Below, piece after piece: positions 62,138-64,000 of a DNA stretch of 64,000 nucleotides (its first letter is position 1; every line of letters begins with the position of its first letter). Below the pieces are notes generated by a model that saw only the letters and a program-made list of their open reading frames with translations, made no database searches and was not told the origin of the DNA. This DNA is from Pachypanchax playfairii (taxonomy: Eukaryota; Chordata; Actinopteri; Cyprinodontiformes; Aplocheilidae), in assembly GCA_006937955.1 (NCBI GenBank), contig SSNP01000069.1:596893-660892 (forward strand), written 5' to 3'. A program made the translations under genes and the position numbers.

Positions 62138-62344
62138 TTAAAGTGTAAAATGACTTCTAACTTTTTTTTTTTTTGCTCATTTTGGCCTCCGTTCAACCAG
62201 CTGTAAATAAATAACTCATATAACACACTGATCACCAGGATTTTTAAAATTAACTTGTTTTCTGTTTCATTTCCTGTAAAAGTGACGACCGGCCCGATCA
62301 GTCTGTGTCTGTTTTCTGTCTGGTCAAAACTCAAACGATCGAAG

Positions 62345-62620
62345 GAGCTGGTCGCCTATCCTGCACCTGGTTCTAGTTCTGCTGGAGGTTTCTTCCTGTT
62401 AAAAGAAAGTCCTTCTTTTCCACTGTCCTCCTGTGCTTGTTCAGGATTGGGGAGTTAATTGAAGAGAAAATTCAGTGCAAGTTAGGTGTTTATCTGATTC
62501 TAAATGACACTTAATCTGATCTTACTGGCTCGACTGTGTGCAGCTGGTATTGAATCGGGACCTAGTTTGATGTGAATTCCACTTATTGTAATCTACATAG
62601 TGTTTTATTGAACAAATTGT
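62345..62620 (+). repeat. Diverged teleost retroelement 3' tail
   Basis: CTGGTTCTAGTTCTGCTGGA, GGTTTCTTCCTGTTAAAAGA and CCACTGTCCTCCTGTGCTTG follow a widespread fish repeat whose consensus reads 'GGTTTCTTCCTGTTAAAAGG...CCACTGTC'. The parent element is not identified. Confidence 0.5.
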
Positions 62621-64000
62621 TAAATACGATCAACTTTAAAAAAGAAAAAAAGGATTTTCCCTGTTGCATTTTCCTTCTTAAATTATCACACAAAAAATGT
62701 TAAAATCCAAAAAATCTCAATATTTGTCTTAAAAATGAAAGAACATCCGTATAGATTTGCTTTTTTTTTTTTAACAGTTCAGTATTTTTTGCAATAATCC
62801 AGTTAAATTACATGCAAACAGTGAGGTTTCACTCCCCCCTAGTGGAGATTATAAACCAATTAACAGACAGTGAAATGGCCACCGTAGATACAAAGGTAAC
62901 ATTCAGGTGTAATTCAGCCAACACGCCACGTTGTGATTTCTGCTATGAGAGGTCACGACCTCCTTCCTGTGCTGCTGGTCCCCCCAGACTTTCAGCTGAA
63001 ACGACTGAGCCACACTGGTAGGTTGTGTGAGAGGACAAGCGGATTTGGCATGCACATCAGAGCGTGATACCCAAGCATTCTGCGCCACACACACACTGAC
63101 GCTCTCACACACTCAATAACAACACACACAGAGCATTTCTGGTCGTGAAAAATGGATTGCAACACTGGCCACTGTTATGAAATGATGCCGTATTCCTTCA
63201 CCGCCAACTCACTAAAGGTCTGAGAGCACTTTCATTCCACAGTGTTGTTGTTACAGTATTAGAAAGAAGCTGTTTCACTCCTGTTGGGAAAGTTGTGCCC
63301 GTTTGAGATGGTTACACAGATGTTCTTCATCTTCCTTATGTGGACGGAGCACAAACAAGCTCCGATTTGACAAATGTGTTTAGTTTAATTAGATCAGTAA
63401 ACAGTCTAATCACTAGAAAAGCCCTTCTGGTTGTGTTCTAGTCAGAGCTTTGAAGGGATTTTGAGGCTACAGTGACGGATATCATCAAGGATAAATTTTT
63501 CTAAAATTCTGGATGACTGATTTAGTCTCACGGATGCTTCAGGGAAATCTGTTCATCTGTGATCTTTAGGTGTTCATGTAACCTGTTTGTTCAATGCACA
63601 GATTTTTTTTTTTAAAGTGTGTAACTGGAAAAAAAAAATAAAATAAAATTTCCCATCTGTGAGGATACTGACACTAAACCCAGAACAGCCTTATCTTAAG
63701 GGACATTGTAGGCGTCCATGACAAGTTACACACCGTTTAAAATGTTGCATTATCTCAACGTGTTTGTGCCGGTCTGAGGCAAATCATCAAAGACACCAAA
63801 TCAGCGGTTGGCTATGACATGCTACCTTGTTTATGTGCAACTTAGACAAGCAGGCTTCGCGTTAAACTCTCACATCACCCTTATGTAAATGAATGTGAAG
63901 CAAAGTGGTGTATTTGAAATGGAAGTGTGGCGCTATATGAAGCAGAGTGATTTTTCAGGTTATGTTACATTAAACAGAAGACGTCAGGTGAGCTCTGCTG
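62621..64000. other. Intergenic DNA to window end, nothing recognised
   Basis: No supported gene or repeat; only short homopolymer runs and CA-rich spots (about 63,088-63,130). Confidence 0.4.

Overview
The window is vertebrate nuclear DNA, most likely from a teleost fish. It has widely spaced intron-containing genes, many short interspersed repeats of types common in fish genomes (L2-type LINE tails, Tc1 relics, TTAA-flanked MITEs, a Ty3/gypsy chromovirus remnant), long microsatellites and two assembly gaps. I see no sign of a bacterial or viral genome. The species cannot be fixed from the sequence alone.

Three host genes can be supported. (1) errfi1 (MIG6, ERBB receptor feedback inhibitor) is on the + strand, with a TATA promoter and non-coding first exon near 25.4-25.6 kb, three coding exons at 27,687-29,166 and a 3'UTR to about 31.0 kb. 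(2) A transmembrane mucin of the MUC3/12/13/17 type is on the - strand. Its signal-peptide exon is at 48.4 kb, followed by a 5 kb intron full of transposons, a very large Ser/Thr-rich repeat exon (43.2-38.1 kb), and EGF-SEA-EGF-transmembrane exons down to about 36.2 kb. (3) mrps16 (mitochondrial ribosomal protein bS16m) is on the - strand, with three coding exons at 52,580-51,281 whose phases join exactly into 138 codons.

Layout: 0-16 kb is gene-free and repeat-rich (LINE, two inverted copies of a 0.7 kb DNA element, a solo LTR, two Tc1 relics, two copies of an unnamed 0.45 kb repeat). 16-25 kb is mostly unique non-coding DNA upstream of errfi1, with a 432-base gap. 25-31 kb is errfi1. 31-36 kb is intergenic, with a 61-unit GATA array and a LINE tail. 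36-48.5 kb is the mucin gene. 49-53 kb is small MITEs plus mrps16. 53-64 kb is intergenic, with relic Tc1, nested TTAA elements, a GGAT array and one TTAA element carrying its own promoter-like sequence and a coding first exon.

The three genes have unrelated jobs (receptor tyrosine kinase feedback, epithelial surface protection, mitochondrial translation); nothing suggests a shared pathway. I found no clearly new biological system. The most informative observations are the mucin exon reconstruction with its local assembly defects and frameshift, and several transposon insertions whose target-site duplications can be read directly.
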